Assembly (NCBI RefSeq): GCF_046764005.1
Contig: NZ_JBKOFW010000002.1
Span: 1 to 64,000, forward strand
Direction: 5' to 3'
Source: Oryzobacter faecalis
GTDB lineage: Bacteria; Actinomycetota; Actinomycetes; Actinomycetales; Dermatophilaceae
DNA length: 64,000 nt
Both the position numbers and the translations under genes were made by a program. Shown piece after piece: positions 16,676 to 25,835 of the stretch. Position 1 is the stretch's first letter, and each line of letters opens with the position of its first letter. The notes under the pieces are model-generated. The model was not told the origin of the DNA, searched no databases, and saw nothing but the letters and a program-made list of their open reading frames with translations.

Positions 16676-17611
16676 TCAGTCGACGAGACCCTCGAAGAGG
16701 ATGGTCGAGAGGTAGCGCTCGCCGAAGCTGGGGATGACGACGACGATCGTCTTGCCGGCGTTCTCGGGACGCGTGGCGACCTGGTTCGCAGCGGCGAGGG
16801 CGGCGCCGGACGAGATGCCGACGAGCAGTCCCTCGTCGGTCGCGGCCTTGCGGGCCCACTCGACGGAGGTCGCCGCGTTGACGTCGATGACCTCGTCGTA
16901 GATCTCGGTGTTGAGGATCTCGGGGACGAAGTTCGCGCCGATGCCCTGGATCTTGTGCGGGCCGGGCTGGCCGCCGTTGAGGATGGCCGACTCCTCGGGC
17001 TCGACGGCGATGATCTGCACGTCGGGCTTGCGGGACTTGAGGACCTCGCCGACCCCGGTGATGGTGCCGCCCGTGCCGATGCCGGCGACGACGATGTCGA
17101 CCTGGCCGTCGGTGTCCTTCCAGATCTCCTCGGCGGTCGTCCTCCGGTGGATCTCGGGGTTCGCGGCGTTGGCGAACTGCCGGGCGAGCACCGCACCCTC
17201 GCGCTCGGCGACGATCTCGTCGGCCTTGGCGACGGCGCCCTTCATCCCGAGGGAGGGGTCGGTGAGGATGAGCTCGGCGCCGTACGCGCGCAGGAGGGCG
17301 CGGCGCTCCTTGCTCATCGACTCGGGCATCGCGAGGACGACCTTGTAGCCGCGGGCGGCCCCGACCATCGCGAGGGCGATGCCGGTGTTGCCCGAGGTCG
17401 CCTCGACGATCGTGCCGCCCGGGGGCAGCTCCCCCGAGGCCTCCGCCGCGTCGATGATCGCGACGCCGATGCGGTCCTTGACCGAGCTCGCCGGGTTGTA
17501 GAACTCGAGCTTCGCGGCGACGGTCGTGCCCTCCGGGGCATCGATGATCCGGTTGAGCCGGACGAGCGGGGTGTTGCCGACGGCCTGGGTCACGTCGTCG
17601 AGGATGGGCAT
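16676..17611 (-). CDS. cysK: Cysteine synthase A (O-acetylserine sulfhydrylase)
   Basis: A 311-residue PLP enzyme that replaces the acetyl group of O-acetylserine with sulfide to give cysteine. The PLP lysine is K45 in NPASSVKDRIG, preceded by NTPLVRLNRI; the substrate loop TSGNTGIALA and the phosphate-binding GTGGTITG are both present. Length is typical. The start at MPILDDVTQ has GAAAGGCGA upstream; longer frames add an unrelated basic stretch. It leads a two-gene operon with cysE. Confidence 0.96.
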   Translation of the reverse strand: MPILDDVTQAVGNTPLVRLNRIIDAPEGTTVAAKLEFYNPASSVKDRIGVAIIDAAEASGELPPGGTIVEATSGNTGIALAMVGAARGYKVVLAMPESMSKERRALLRAYGAELILTDPSLGMKGAVAKADEIVAEREGAVLARQFANAANPEIHRRTTAEEIWKDTDGQVDIVVAGIGTGGTITGVGEVLKSRKPDVQIIAVEPEESAILNGGQPGPHKIQGIGANFVPEILNTEIYDEVIDVNAATSVEWARKAATDEGLLVGISSGAALAAANQVATRPENAGKTIVVVIPSFGERYLSTILFEGLVD

Positions 17612-17639
17612 CGAGTCGCCTTTCGCTGGGGGTCCGGGC

Positions 17640-17755
17640 GGGGCGCCTCGTGGACACCGTCGACCGGTCGGTCGTGCCGACATCGGGGCAACCGACGCCT
17701 GCTTATGCATATTCCAACAGACGGTTATCGGTCGGGGCAACGGCGTCTCGCCCGG
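17640..17755 (-). promoter_or_regulatory. Promoter region of cysK-cysE
   Basis: This gap contains a short AT-rich island (17700-17732, reading TTGGAATATGCATAAGCAG on the coding strand) in otherwise GC-rich DNA. It is the likely promoter of the cysteine operon and also lies just beyond the GH31 gene end. No conserved operator was identified. Confidence 0.4.
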
Positions 17756-20065
17756 TCAGCCCTCGTCGGGGTCCGTGACGTCCCGCGCGGCGGCGAAGAC
17801 GGCGGACAGCCCGGGCCACGCCTCGACCCGGCACCAGACCGGCACCTCGTCGAGGGGGACGGGCCGGGTGGCGACCAGCCCGTCGGCACCCGCCTCGTGC
17901 GCCGCCCCGGTCCACACGTCGACCCAGGTCCCCGGGGGGAGCCAGGTCGGCCACGCCTCGGCACCCGGCTCGAGGACCGGGCTGACGAGGAGGTCGGCTC
18001 CGAGCATCCACTGGCGAGGGTGCTCCCAGACCGCCGGGAGTGACGGGTGGTCGAAGAAGAGCGGTCGCATGAGCGGGCGGTCGGTCGCCACGGTGACCGC
18101 TGCCTCGGCCGCGAGGTGCTCGACGAGGGCCTCGCGGAGGACGGCGAAGCGCCGGAAGACCGGGACCACGCGGTCGTCACCCGTGACCTCGGCGACGTAC
18201 CAGGGCGTCCGGTCGCGCAGGGGGCGCTGGTGGTGGTTGAACTCGGAGTGGTACTGCATCACCGGCATGAACGCGGAGGCGCCTGCGGCCCGCAGGTAGA
18301 GCTCGGCGTCCGGGACGGGACCGGAGAACCCGGCGAGGTCCCACCCCCAGTACACGATGCCGCACGAGGCGGCGGTCAGACCGGCGGTGACGGAGCTCCG
18401 GAAGGCCTCCCAGGTCGAGTCCTCGTCACCGGCCCAGAACAGCCCGTGGGGCTGGGAGCCGGCGAAACCACTGCGGGAGAACGTGACCGGTGCCTTCCCG
18501 TGCTTGCGGAGCAGGTCTCCGAACGCCCGCGCGTAGTGCACCGGGAAGAGGTTGTTCCCCTCGTCACCCCGGCGGCCGTCGGCGTACCGGAGGTCGTGGC
18601 CCCAGGCGTGCTCGCCGCCGTCGGTCTTGAACCCGTCGATGTCGAGGTCGCGGACGAGGTAGTCGCGCTTGGCGGTCCACCAGTCGCGCGTCCGCTGGAC
18701 GGAGAGGTCGGGCATGAGCGACTTCGGGAACCACCAGCCCCGGTTCAGGTAGGGCGTGCCGTCGGCCTCGCGGACCGCGTGGTCCCCCGCCACCATCGCC
18801 ACACCCTCGGCGAGCACCTGCTCGTGGAGGCCGTCCTCCGAGGCCGCGGTCTTGAGCAGCGGGATCTGCCAGAGGACCACCTTGATGCCGCGCGCGTGGA
18901 GGTCGTCGACCATCCCGCGCGGGTCCGGCCAGGCGCCGTCCGCCGGGAACTCGAAGTCGTCGAGGACGAAGGGCGAGCCGTCGGGCCGCGGCCGGTAGCG
19001 GGCGTCGCGCAGCAGCATGATGCCCTCCTCGTCGGACCACGCCTCGATGACGACGACGCCCACGGGGATGCCGAGGTCCCGGTGCGAGTCCATCCGGGTG
19101 GTGACCAGCTCCTGGGTGTTCCACTCGTTGCCCGACGCCCACAGCCGGAACACCCACGCGGGAAGCTCCTCGGCTCGGCCGACGACGTCGAGGAACCGAC
19201 GGAGCACCTCCGTGGGCGACCCCTCGTGGAGGTCGAGCTCGACCCGCTCGGCCGCCGACCCGCCCACGGCGACCTCGACCACCAGCCGGGTCGGGTCCGT
19301 GGCGCCGACGTCGTACCAGGTGCGCCGGGAGGTCCGCACGTGGAAGCCCCACGACGAGCCGTCGCTCGCCACGACGTGGGCGAAGGGCATCGGCAGGTAG
19401 GTCCGCCCGTGCGTCCCCTGCGACTTGTACTGCTCGAAGACGACCGCGTCCAGCCGTCGGCCGGCCTGGTCGAGGTGGTCGTAGCGCTCGCCGAACCCCA
19501 CGACGTGGTCACCCGGGGCGAGCGCCAGCGCGAACCGCGCCCGCTCCACCCCGCGGTCCGTGACGAGCCACTCGACCGACCCCGGCACCACGCGGTCCCC
19601 GCCGCCGGAGAACGCGACGGTGAGGCCGTCGGGGACCCGGGCGACCCAGCGTGCGGGGCGGACCTCGAACCAGGGCGTCGTCTCCTCGCGGCCGTCCTGC
19701 GTCCTCGCGGTGAAGCGGTAGGCGACGACCCCGTCGACGGGTGGGCTCGTGACGGCCCACCCTCCCTCGCCCCCGAGGGAGGCGGCCTGGGCGGCCGCCA
19801 GGTGCCCCTCCCCACCGGCGAGCGCGGCGGCGTCGGCGGCCGAGGCCGAGCGTGGTGCGAGGTCGAGCGCCAGCGGGGGCGAGGGGTCGGTGCCGGCCGG
19901 TGCCGGAACCCACTCGCACGACACCGCCACGACGGAGGCGTCGGCCTCGACGCCGAGGAGGACGGCCATTCCCGCGAGCGGGAGGACGGGAACCCGCTGG
20001 TCGAGCGACGTCGCGTAGGGGTGCTCGATGCCGTGCGGCCGGTGGCGCAGCAGCGGGCCGGTCAT
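17756..20065 (-). CDS. Glycoside hydrolase family 31 (alpha-glucosidase/xylosidase)
   Basis: A 769-residue cytoplasmic retaining alpha-glycosidase. The family 31 catalytic residues are recognisable: nucleophile Asp482 in FKTDGGEHAW and acid/base Asp547 in FWAGDEDSTW. The N-terminal beta domain (to about 260) includes FSGGGDRVVPGSVEW and MPFAHVVASDGSSWGFH. No signal peptide. ATG at 20065 overlaps the GH15 stop (ATGA). It is the last gene of the ROK-controlled oligosaccharide operon and would cleave the imported sugar. Alpha-glucosidase, alpha-xylosidase or related specificity is not resolved; the GH15 partner favours an alpha-glucoside. Confidence 0.9.
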   Translation of the reverse strand: MTGPLLRHRPHGIEHPYATSLDQRVPVLPLAGMAVLLGVEADASVVAVSCEWVPAPAGTDPSPPLALDLAPRSASAADAAALAGGEGHLAAAQAASLGGEGGWAVTSPPVDGVVAYRFTARTQDGREETTPWFEVRPARWVARVPDGLTVAFSGGGDRVVPGSVEWLVTDRGVERARFALALAPGDHVVGFGERYDHLDQAGRRLDAVVFEQYKSQGTHGRTYLPMPFAHVVASDGSSWGFHVRTSRRTWYDVGATDPTRLVVEVAVGGSAAERVELDLHEGSPTEVLRRFLDVVGRAEELPAWVFRLWASGNEWNTQELVTTRMDSHRDLGIPVGVVVIEAWSDEEGIMLLRDARYRPRPDGSPFVLDDFEFPADGAWPDPRGMVDDLHARGIKVVLWQIPLLKTAASEDGLHEQVLAEGVAMVAGDHAVREADGTPYLNRGWWFPKSLMPDLSVQRTRDWWTAKRDYLVRDLDIDGFKTDGGEHAWGHDLRYADGRRGDEGNNLFPVHYARAFGDLLRKHGKAPVTFSRSGFAGSQPHGLFWAGDEDSTWEAFRSSVTAGLTAASCGIVYWGWDLAGFSGPVPDAELYLRAAGASAFMPVMQYHSEFNHHQRPLRDRTPWYVAEVTGDDRVVPVFRRFAVLREALVEHLAAEAAVTVATDRPLMRPLFFDHPSLPAVWEHPRQWMLGADLLVSPVLEPGAEAWPTWLPPGTWVDVWTGAAHEAGADGLVATRPVPLDEVPVWCRVEAWPGLSAVFAAARDVTDPDEG

Positions 20066-21192
20066 CGTGCGACCCCGTCGAGAAGGCCGAGCTCGTCGGC
20101 GAGGACGAGGTACATGCCGTGCGACCACAGGAGCGGGGTCGCGACCTCGCCCCACCGCTCGACCCACTCGGCCCGCGAGCCCGGGTGGAGGAGGTGGTCG
20201 TCGACCTGCTCGGGCAGCTCGCCCTCCGCCGTGGCGTGGGCGGCGACCCAGTCGAGGAGGCGGCGCGCGCCCTCCCGGTCACCGGCGGCGGCGAGGTTCC
20301 ACCCGAGGAGGCAGGAGAGGAGCAGCCACTGGCCACCCCCGTAGAAGACGTCCGCGAGGAAGCGGTGCACCCCGCCCTCGACGTCTAGCTCGGCCGCGAC
20401 GGCCTCGAGGGTCCCGGCGGCGAGCGCCGACCCGCGCGGGACGAGCCCGAACGGCACGACGCAGGCGGGGAGGGACCCGTCGACGGCCTCGGACCCGAGC
20501 CACTTGACGAGGTGGCCGTCGACGACCCCCTCGGCGAGGGTGAGCGCCCGGGCCTCGGCGGCCACCGCCCGGCACCGGGCCGAGCGGTCGTCATCGAGGA
20601 CACCGCTGCCCGCGACCGCCTCGAGCCCGCCGACGATGGCCCCGAGGGTGGAGACGTGACGATGCTCGTCGTGCTCCTCCCACCAGTCGTAGCAGGGCAG
20701 GTCCCACAACGCGGTGACGAAGTCGGCGGCCACCTCGATGCCGGGCCGCCAGCGCGCGAGGTCGAGGGCGTGGCGCGTCGCGTGTGTGACGACCGCCCAC
20801 AGCCACGTGCCGTACCCGTCGGTCTGGAAGTCCCACCAGGCGTCGGTGCCGTCGCCGCCGTCGAGGGTGAAGCGGGTCGGCAGGAGCAGGGCGCGCGGGA
20901 CCTCCGCACCGGCGGCGCGCAGCCGGACGACCTCGTCGACCGCCTCGCGGCGGTCAGCGAGCGTGGCGTCGACCCAGTCGTGGAAGGCGTCGGCCGACGT
21001 GACGTCCCCGTAACGCGACATCCCCTCGGCGGTGAAGCCCCCGTCCCGCAGCCACGCGTAGCCCTGGTACGCGGAGAAGGTCGGCGCCGCCGGGTAGGCA
21101 CCGGAGGCGTGCTGGTGCTCACGGATCACGGCGTGGCTGCGGTGGGCGAGGGCCACGACCTCGTCGGTGCGGTGGGTGGGCAGTGTCGTCAT
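20062..21192 (-). CDS. GH15-like alpha-glucoside hydrolase
   Basis: A 376-residue (alpha/alpha)6-barrel hydrolase of the glucoamylase family 15. Helpful motifs are YQGYAWLRDGGFTAEGMSRY near the N-terminus, YDWWEEHDEHRHVSTLG (probable catalytic acid) and GELPEQVDDHLLHPGSRAEW (probable base), followed by PLLWSHGMYLVL. The protein is shorter than classic glucoamylases and has no signal peptide, like intracellular isomaltose-type glucohydrolases. GAGGACC precedes the ATG. It lies between the binding-protein and GH31 genes, consistent with exo-cleavage of an imported alpha-glucan fragment. Exact linkage preference is inference. Confidence 0.82.
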   Translation of the reverse strand: MTTLPTHRTDEVVALAHRSHAVIREHQHASGAYPAAPTFSAYQGYAWLRDGGFTAEGMSRYGDVTSADAFHDWVDATLADRREAVDEVVRLRAAGAEVPRALLLPTRFTLDGGDGTDAWWDFQTDGYGTWLWAVVTHATRHALDLARWRPGIEVAADFVTALWDLPCYDWWEEHDEHRHVSTLGAIVGGLEAVAGSGVLDDDRSARCRAVAAEARALTLAEGVVDGHLVKWLGSEAVDGSLPACVVPFGLVPRGSALAAGTLEAVAAELDVEGGVHRFLADVFYGGGQWLLLSCLLGWNLAAAGDREGARRLLDWVAAHATAEGELPEQVDDHLLHPGSRAEWVERWGEVATPLLWSHGMYLVLADELGLLDGVAR

Positions 21193-21290
21193 CGAGGTCC
21201 TCAGGTGGCCGCCGGGCCCGGAGCAGGGTCCGGGCCCGGCGGTGTCGGCGGGTCGGGTCGGGCGGTGAGGCGGTCAGGCGGTCGTTCGGG

Positions 21291-22553
21291 TCACGAGAGG
21301 AGGGCGGTCACGGCCTTCGCCGCGTTCGCCACCGCCTCCTCGACCGAGATCCGCCCGGCGGCGGCAGCGCTCAGCTCCTTGCCGACGGCGTCCTGCATCT
21401 CCTGCTGCCGCTCGACGACGGGCGGGAGGACGGTGGCGTCGAGGGAGTCGAAGACGGCCTGCCGGTTCGCGGGCTTGCCGGCGTCGAGGTAGGCCTTCAG
21501 CTTGGCCTCGTCGGCGACGGGCGGCAGCTCCCAGCTGGTCTCGAGCCGCTTGGCGACCATCTCGTCGGAGGCGGTGAGGAAGGCGATCCACCGCTGCGCG
21601 GCGGTCTGGTTCGCACTCTTGGCGTTGACGACGGCCCCGTTGGTGAACATCGCCGAGGCCTTCTTCGTGTCACCCGGCTCGACGACGACGTCCCACTCGA
21701 AGGGGGCGTCGGCCATCCCGGAGAACATCCAGATCCCGGTGTGCCACATGGCGAGCTTGCCGCCCTTGAACAGCTTCGAGTCGAAGTCGGGCGTCCCGGC
21801 GCCGTCGGCCTCGGTCGGCATCGTGGTGCCCGACTTGCCGACGAGCCACTCGGCGGCCTTGCGGCCCGCCTCGGAGTCGAACGCCGCCGCCTTCTTGTCC
21901 GTGCTGAGGAACTCGCCACCGGCCTGCGCGACCGCCTTGTAGTACTCGAAGAACGAGATCGGCTGGTAGTCGCCCCAGACGCCGGCCTTCTCGTCGGTGA
22001 GCTTCTCGGCGGCGGCCTTCTCGTCGGCCCAGGTCCAGTCGGCCGTCGGGAGGGCGACGCCGGCCTTCTCGAACAGGTCCTTGTTGTAGAACAGGACGAC
22101 GTTGGAGAACGACTCGGGCAGGCCGTACTGCGTGCCGTCGACCGAGAACGCCTCGAGCAGCGAGGGCTTGTATCCGCTCGCGTCGACGTCCTTGAGCGGG
22201 GCGAGAGAGCCGTTCGAGGAGTACGTCACGAAGTTCTCGTAGTTGAGCTCGAACGCGTCGGCGGCGGTGCCACCGGCGACGGCGGTCTGGAGCTTGGTGA
22301 AGTAGTCGTCGTAGGGGGTCGTCTCGATCTGGACCTTGACGTCGGGGTTGGCCTTCTCGAAGGCCAACTTGATGGCGTCGAGGTCCTTCTCGTGCCCGCC
22401 GTTGGCGGAGAAGTTCATGTAGCGGACGGTGACGGGCCCGCCGGACGCCGCGGCGTCGTCGGTCCGGGTCGCCGAGCCCTGGGCGCATGCCCCGAGGGCG
22501 AGGGTCAGAGCGAGGACGGCAGGCGCGACGCTGCGCCTGGTGGTGGTGCGCAT
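21291..22553 (-). CDS. ABC transporter sugar-binding lipoprotein
   Basis: A 420-residue extracellular solute-binding protein, family 1, with a lipoprotein signal ending LALGACAQG. Typical features are YMNFSANGGHEKDLDAIKLA, the hinge segment YGLPESFSNVVLFYNKDLFE, and TGIWMFSGM in the ligand cleft. GAAAGGAACC lies just upstream of the ATG. It is the capture component for the permeases at 22598-24464, and by context binds an alpha-glucoside (for example isomalto-oligosaccharide). No ATPase is encoded in the cluster, so a shared MsiK-type ATPase elsewhere is expected. Confidence 0.9.
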   Translation of the reverse strand: MRTTTRRSVAPAVLALTLALGACAQGSATRTDDAAASGGPVTVRYMNFSANGGHEKDLDAIKLAFEKANPDVKVQIETTPYDDYFTKLQTAVAGGTAADAFELNYENFVTYSSNGSLAPLKDVDASGYKPSLLEAFSVDGTQYGLPESFSNVVLFYNKDLFEKAGVALPTADWTWADEKAAAEKLTDEKAGVWGDYQPISFFEYYKAVAQAGGEFLSTDKKAAAFDSEAGRKAAEWLVGKSGTTMPTEADGAGTPDFDSKLFKGGKLAMWHTGIWMFSGMADAPFEWDVVVEPGDTKKASAMFTNGAVVNAKSANQTAAQRWIAFLTASDEMVAKRLETSWELPPVADEAKLKAYLDAGKPANRQAVFDSLDATVLPPVVERQQEMQDAVGKELSAAAAGRISVEEAVANAAKAVTALLS

Positions 22554-22597
22554 GGATGGTTCCTTTCGGGGGTGGGTGCGAGGGGACGCGGTGGGGG

Positions 22598-23509
22598 TCA
22601 CTTGATGCCCGTGTGGGCGACGCCGGCGATGACGTGCCGCTGGGCGAGGAGGTAGACAACGGCGATCGGGACGATCGAGAACACCGACCCGGCCATGACG
22701 ACGTCCCACTCCGTGGTGAACTGCCCGTTGAGGGTGGCCAGGCCGAGGGGAAGGGTCATGAACTCGGGCGAGCGGATGATGACGAGCGGCCAGAGGAAGC
22801 CGTTCCAGCTCGCCATGAAGGCGAAGACGGCCACGGTGGCGAGCGCCGGGCGGATCAGCGGAAGGATGACCTGCAGGAAGATCCGCAGGTGGCTCGCGCC
22901 GTCGATCGTCGCGGCCTCGTCGAGCTCGCGGGGCACCGACTCGACGGCCTGCTTGAGGAGGAAGACCCCAAACGCCGAGGCGATGCTCGGTGCCAGCAGA
23001 CCGGCGTAGGTGTCCTGCAGCTCGAGCGTCCTCATCTCGATGAAGAGCGGCACGACGAGCACCTGCAGCGGGACCATGAGCGTCGCCAGGTAGAGCCCGA
23101 ACACGACGCTGCGTCCGCGGAACTCCAGCCGGGCGAAGGCGTAGGCGGCCATCGCGCCGGTGACGAGCTGCAGGGCGGTCGAGACGACGGCCACCCACAG
23201 CGAGTTGAGGACGATCCGCCACATCGGGAGGGTGTCCAACAGGGTCCGGTACGCGTCGAGGGTGGGGTTCTCGACGAGGAGCGTCGGGCCGCCCGCCAGG
23301 CTGCCCTCGGGCGTCACGGACGTGACGACGGTCCAGAGGAACGGGAAGAGCATGACGGCGGCACCCGCCGCGAGCAGGACGTGGGCGAGGACCCGGGCGG
23401 GGCGGGGCCTCCGGCGACGGACCCCCGGGCGAGGGCGGGCGACGGCCTCGTGACCGCTCGAGTGGGCGTCGTGGGGTGCGCCGGGACGACGGTAGAGGAG
23501 GTCAGGCAT
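22598..23509 (-). CDS. ABC sugar transporter permease, MalG type
   Basis: A 303-residue inner-membrane permease with six predicted helices after a 40-residue basic leader. The EAA loop that docks the ATPase is clear (ELDEAATIDGASHLRIFLQV, followed by ILPLIRPAL). The C-terminus ends HVIAGVAHTGIK, usual for MalG-like proteins. The ATG at 23509 overlaps the stop of the partner permease by eight bases. It pairs with the 23502-24464 product to form the membrane channel. Confidence 0.92.
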   Translation of the reverse strand: MPDLLYRRPGAPHDAHSSGHEAVARPRPGVRRRRPRPARVLAHVLLAAGAAVMLFPFLWTVVTSVTPEGSLAGGPTLLVENPTLDAYRTLLDTLPMWRIVLNSLWVAVVSTALQLVTGAMAAYAFARLEFRGRSVVFGLYLATLMVPLQVLVVPLFIEMRTLELQDTYAGLLAPSIASAFGVFLLKQAVESVPRELDEAATIDGASHLRIFLQVILPLIRPALATVAVFAFMASWNGFLWPLVIIRSPEFMTLPLGLATLNGQFTTEWDVVMAGSVFSIVPIAVVYLLAQRHVIAGVAHTGIK

Positions 23510-24464
23510 GGTGCACCCACCGGCGCTGGCCGCGGATCTGGACCGCGGTGATCGCGAGGATGACGGCGAAGAGCAGCCACGACAGCGCGCTCGCCTCGCC
23601 GGCCCGCCCGTAGCGGAAGGTCAGGTCGTACACCTGGCCCACGACCACCTGGCTCGACCCGCTGGGTCCGCCACCCGTCATGACGTAGACCTGGTCGAAG
23701 ACCTGGAACCCGTTGATGAGGCTGATGACGACGACGAAGAAGGTCGAGGGCGACAGCAGCGGCAGCGTGATCCGCCAGAACCGCTGCCACGCGTTGGCGC
23801 CGTCGGCCCGCGCCGCCTCGAGGACGTCCGCCGGGATGGCCTGGAGCCCGGCCAGCATGATGACCATGACGAAGCCGAGGTCCTTCCACGCCGAGCTGAG
23901 GATGACCGCCGGCAGGGCCCAGACGGGGTCGGTCCACCACCCGGGCTGCGGCAGCCCGACCACGCCGAGCATGGCGTTGACGAGGCCGTTCGTGGGGTTG
24001 AGCAGCCACTTCCAGACGAGGGCGACGACGACCCAGCTTGTGACGACCGGCAGGAAGAACGCCGCGCGGAACATGCTGCGCCCGCGCAGCCGCTGGTTGA
24101 GCGCCAGGGCCAGCCCGAGCCCGCCGGCGTAGACGAGCGGCAGGTAGCCCGCGCAGTAGAGCAGCGTGTTGCGGAACACGGTGCGCGTCGTCGGGTCGGT
24201 GAGGAGCGAGCGGTAGTTCTCGAGGCCGACCCACTCCATCGGCGAGATGAGGTTCCACGAGTGCAGTGACACCCAGGCCGAGCCGACCATCGGGACGACG
24301 GTGAACATCACGAGCGGGACGGCGCTGGGTGCGAGGAAGAGGAGGACCCAGCCGCGGTTCCTCCAGCGGGATCCCCGCGGGCCGCCGCTGCGCGGCCCGG
24401 TGCGCGGCCGGGTGCCCCGCCCGGTGCCCCGGCCGGTCTTGCGGAGGGCTTCGACGACGCTCAC
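23502..24464 (-). CDS. ABC sugar transporter permease, MalF type
   Basis: A 320-residue permease with six membrane helices after a basic, repetitive leader rich in GRGTGRGTRPRTG. The EAA loop is visible as VLEAARADGANAWQRFWRIT followed by LPLLSP, and YVMTGGGPSGSS is typical of MalF-like partners. The GTG start at 24464 sits in a GTGA overlap with the ROK regulator stop. Together with the MalG-type protein it forms the alpha-glucoside importer. Confidence 0.92.
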   Translation of the reverse strand: MSVVEALRKTGRGTGRGTRPRTGPRSGGPRGSRWRNRGWVLLFLAPSAVPLVMFTVVPMVGSAWVSLHSWNLISPMEWVGLENYRSLLTDPTTRTVFRNTLLYCAGYLPLVYAGGLGLALALNQRLRGRSMFRAAFFLPVVTSWVVVALVWKWLLNPTNGLVNAMLGVVGLPQPGWWTDPVWALPAVILSSAWKDLGFVMVIMLAGLQAIPADVLEAARADGANAWQRFWRITLPLLSPSTFFVVVISLINGFQVFDQVYVMTGGGPSGSSQVVVGQVYDLTFRYGRAGEASALSWLLFAVILAITAVQIRGQRRWVHHA

Positions 24465-25666
24465 GACGGCACCCCGTTGGTCTGGAGGCGCGCCCGGACG
24501 AGCTCGCCCTCCCGGCCCGTCGAGGCCGCGTCGAACGGCGAGGCGAGGACGAGCGACGCGGCCCCGACGGCCCACTGGTCTTCGCTCCACGGCTCGACGA
24601 GCACCTGCACGCCACGCCGGGCGGGCATGAGGTGCCGGCGGAAGGCCGCGTCGAACGCACCCTCCCAGTGCGGCCACTCGTCGATGCCCTCGCCGAGGAG
24701 GACGACGACCTCCGGGTCGAGGAGGTGGACGGCGCCGGCGAGGGCCCGGCCGAGGAGGGCCCCGGCGTCGGCGTAGACGGCCAGTGCGGCGGGGTCGCCG
24801 GCGTCTGCGGCGCGGACGAGCGTGCGCAGGGAGCCGCGCGGGCCGACGACACCGGCCTCCCGCGCCGCCGCGAGCAGACCGGCCTCACCGACGAAGCCCT
24901 CGAGGCAGCCGCGGTTCCCGCAGCCACAGGGCGGGCCGTCGACGGCGACCGGGGTGTGGCCGAACTCGCCCGCACCGCCGTGGGCCCCGCGGCTGACGGC
25001 GCCGTTCTGGACGATGCCGAGCCCGATGCCACGGCCGATGGTCACGACGAGGAAGTTCTCGTGGCTGCGGCCGGTGCCGTAGAGGATCTCGGCGGCCGCG
25101 AGGGTGTTGACGTCGTTGTCGACGAGCACGGGGACGTCGAGGACCTGGCGCAGCTGCGGGCCGACCGGCAGCCGGTTCCAGCCGAGGGTCGGGGCGTCGA
25201 CGATGCCGGAGGCCTGGGCATCGACCGCACCGGGCAGGCCGACGCCGACCCCGAGCAGGGGCCCGTCGTGGGCCCGGACCGCCTCGCCGAGCACCGAGGT
25301 GATCTGGTCGAGCGCCCGGTCACCGCTCGCGTCGAGGTCGACGTACGCGGAGTCGCGAACCGCCCCGTCGAGGCCGACCGAGACGATGCGGACGTGGTCG
25401 GCGGTGACCTTGGCGCCGATGGCGCCACCCGCGGCGTCGACGAGGCCGAGGAGGCGGGCCGGCCGTCCTCCGAGGCTCGGCACCGACTCGAGCTCGGTGA
25501 TGAGCGAGCGGCTGAGGAGGTCCTTCGTCGTCTGCGTCACCGTCGCCGGGCTCACGCCGAGCACGCGGGCGATGTCGGCGCGCGAGGACGGGCCCCGGGT
25601 CCCGAGGAGGCCGAGCACGGCGGCGCGGACCAGGTCACCCCGGTTCGTCTGGGAAGGCCGTGACAC
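24461..25666 (-). CDS. ROK family transcriptional repressor
   Basis: A 401-residue protein with an N-terminal winged helix (RADIARVLGVSPATVTQTTK) joined to a ROK sugar-kinase-like domain. The ROK zinc signature is present as CGCGNRGCLEGF after GEFGHTPV. Such proteins (NagC, XylR, Mlc types) bind a sugar and release DNA. It is the first gene of the alpha-glucoside operon and lies just downstream of an imperfect palindrome (25691-25714), so autorepression relieved by the imported sugar is the natural model. Start is GTG; GGTGAACG lies upstream. Confidence 0.9.
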   Translation of the reverse strand: MSRPSQTNRGDLVRAAVLGLLGTRGPSSRADIARVLGVSPATVTQTTKDLLSRSLITELESVPSLGGRPARLLGLVDAAGGAIGAKVTADHVRIVSVGLDGAVRDSAYVDLDASGDRALDQITSVLGEAVRAHDGPLLGVGVGLPGAVDAQASGIVDAPTLGWNRLPVGPQLRQVLDVPVLVDNDVNTLAAAEILYGTGRSHENFLVVTIGRGIGLGIVQNGAVSRGAHGGAGEFGHTPVAVDGPPCGCGNRGCLEGFVGEAGLLAAAREAGVVGPRGSLRTLVRAADAGDPAALAVYADAGALLGRALAGAVHLLDPEVVVLLGEGIDEWPHWEGAFDAAFRRHLMPARRGVQVLVEPWSEDQWAVGAASLVLASPFDAASTGREGELVRARLQTNGVPS

Positions 25667-25690
25667 CGTCGTTCACCCGCTTAGTTCGGC

Positions 25691-25714
25691 AGTAAATTTA
25701 GACACAAATTAACT
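25691..25714. promoter_or_regulatory. Probable ROK operator
   Basis: AGTTAATTT and AAATTTACT (read on the minus strand) form an imperfect 24-bp palindrome with a 6-base centre, in the only AT-rich stretch of the region. It lies 25-48 bases ahead of the ROK gene start, where the promoter should be. XylR-type ROK proteins use AT-rich palindromes of this kind. Confidence 0.6.
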
Positions 25715-25799
25715 GCTGCTGCCGCCGGCGTCAAGCCCTTCGGGACGACGTCTCCGGCGGACCGCCCCGGGGTGGCCGCTTGACCGTCGTCACAGGCAG

Positions 25800-25825
25800 G
25801 TGAGCGCTCGCTTACCCGCCGGTAG
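25800..25825. promoter_or_regulatory. Two overlapping operator-like motifs upstream of etfD
   Basis: GTGAGCGCTCGCTTAC (25800-25815) is, on the other strand, GTAAGCGAGCGCTCAC, which differs by one base from 40579-40594 in front of the FadE gene. TTACCCGCCGGTAG (25812-25825) matches 12 of 14 bases of TTACCGACCGGTAG at 40558-40571. Both are near-palindromes of the size bound by TetR family regulators. They lie 11-36 bases ahead of the ATG. Confidence 0.6.
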
Positions 25826-25835
25826 GCTGCGCTCC

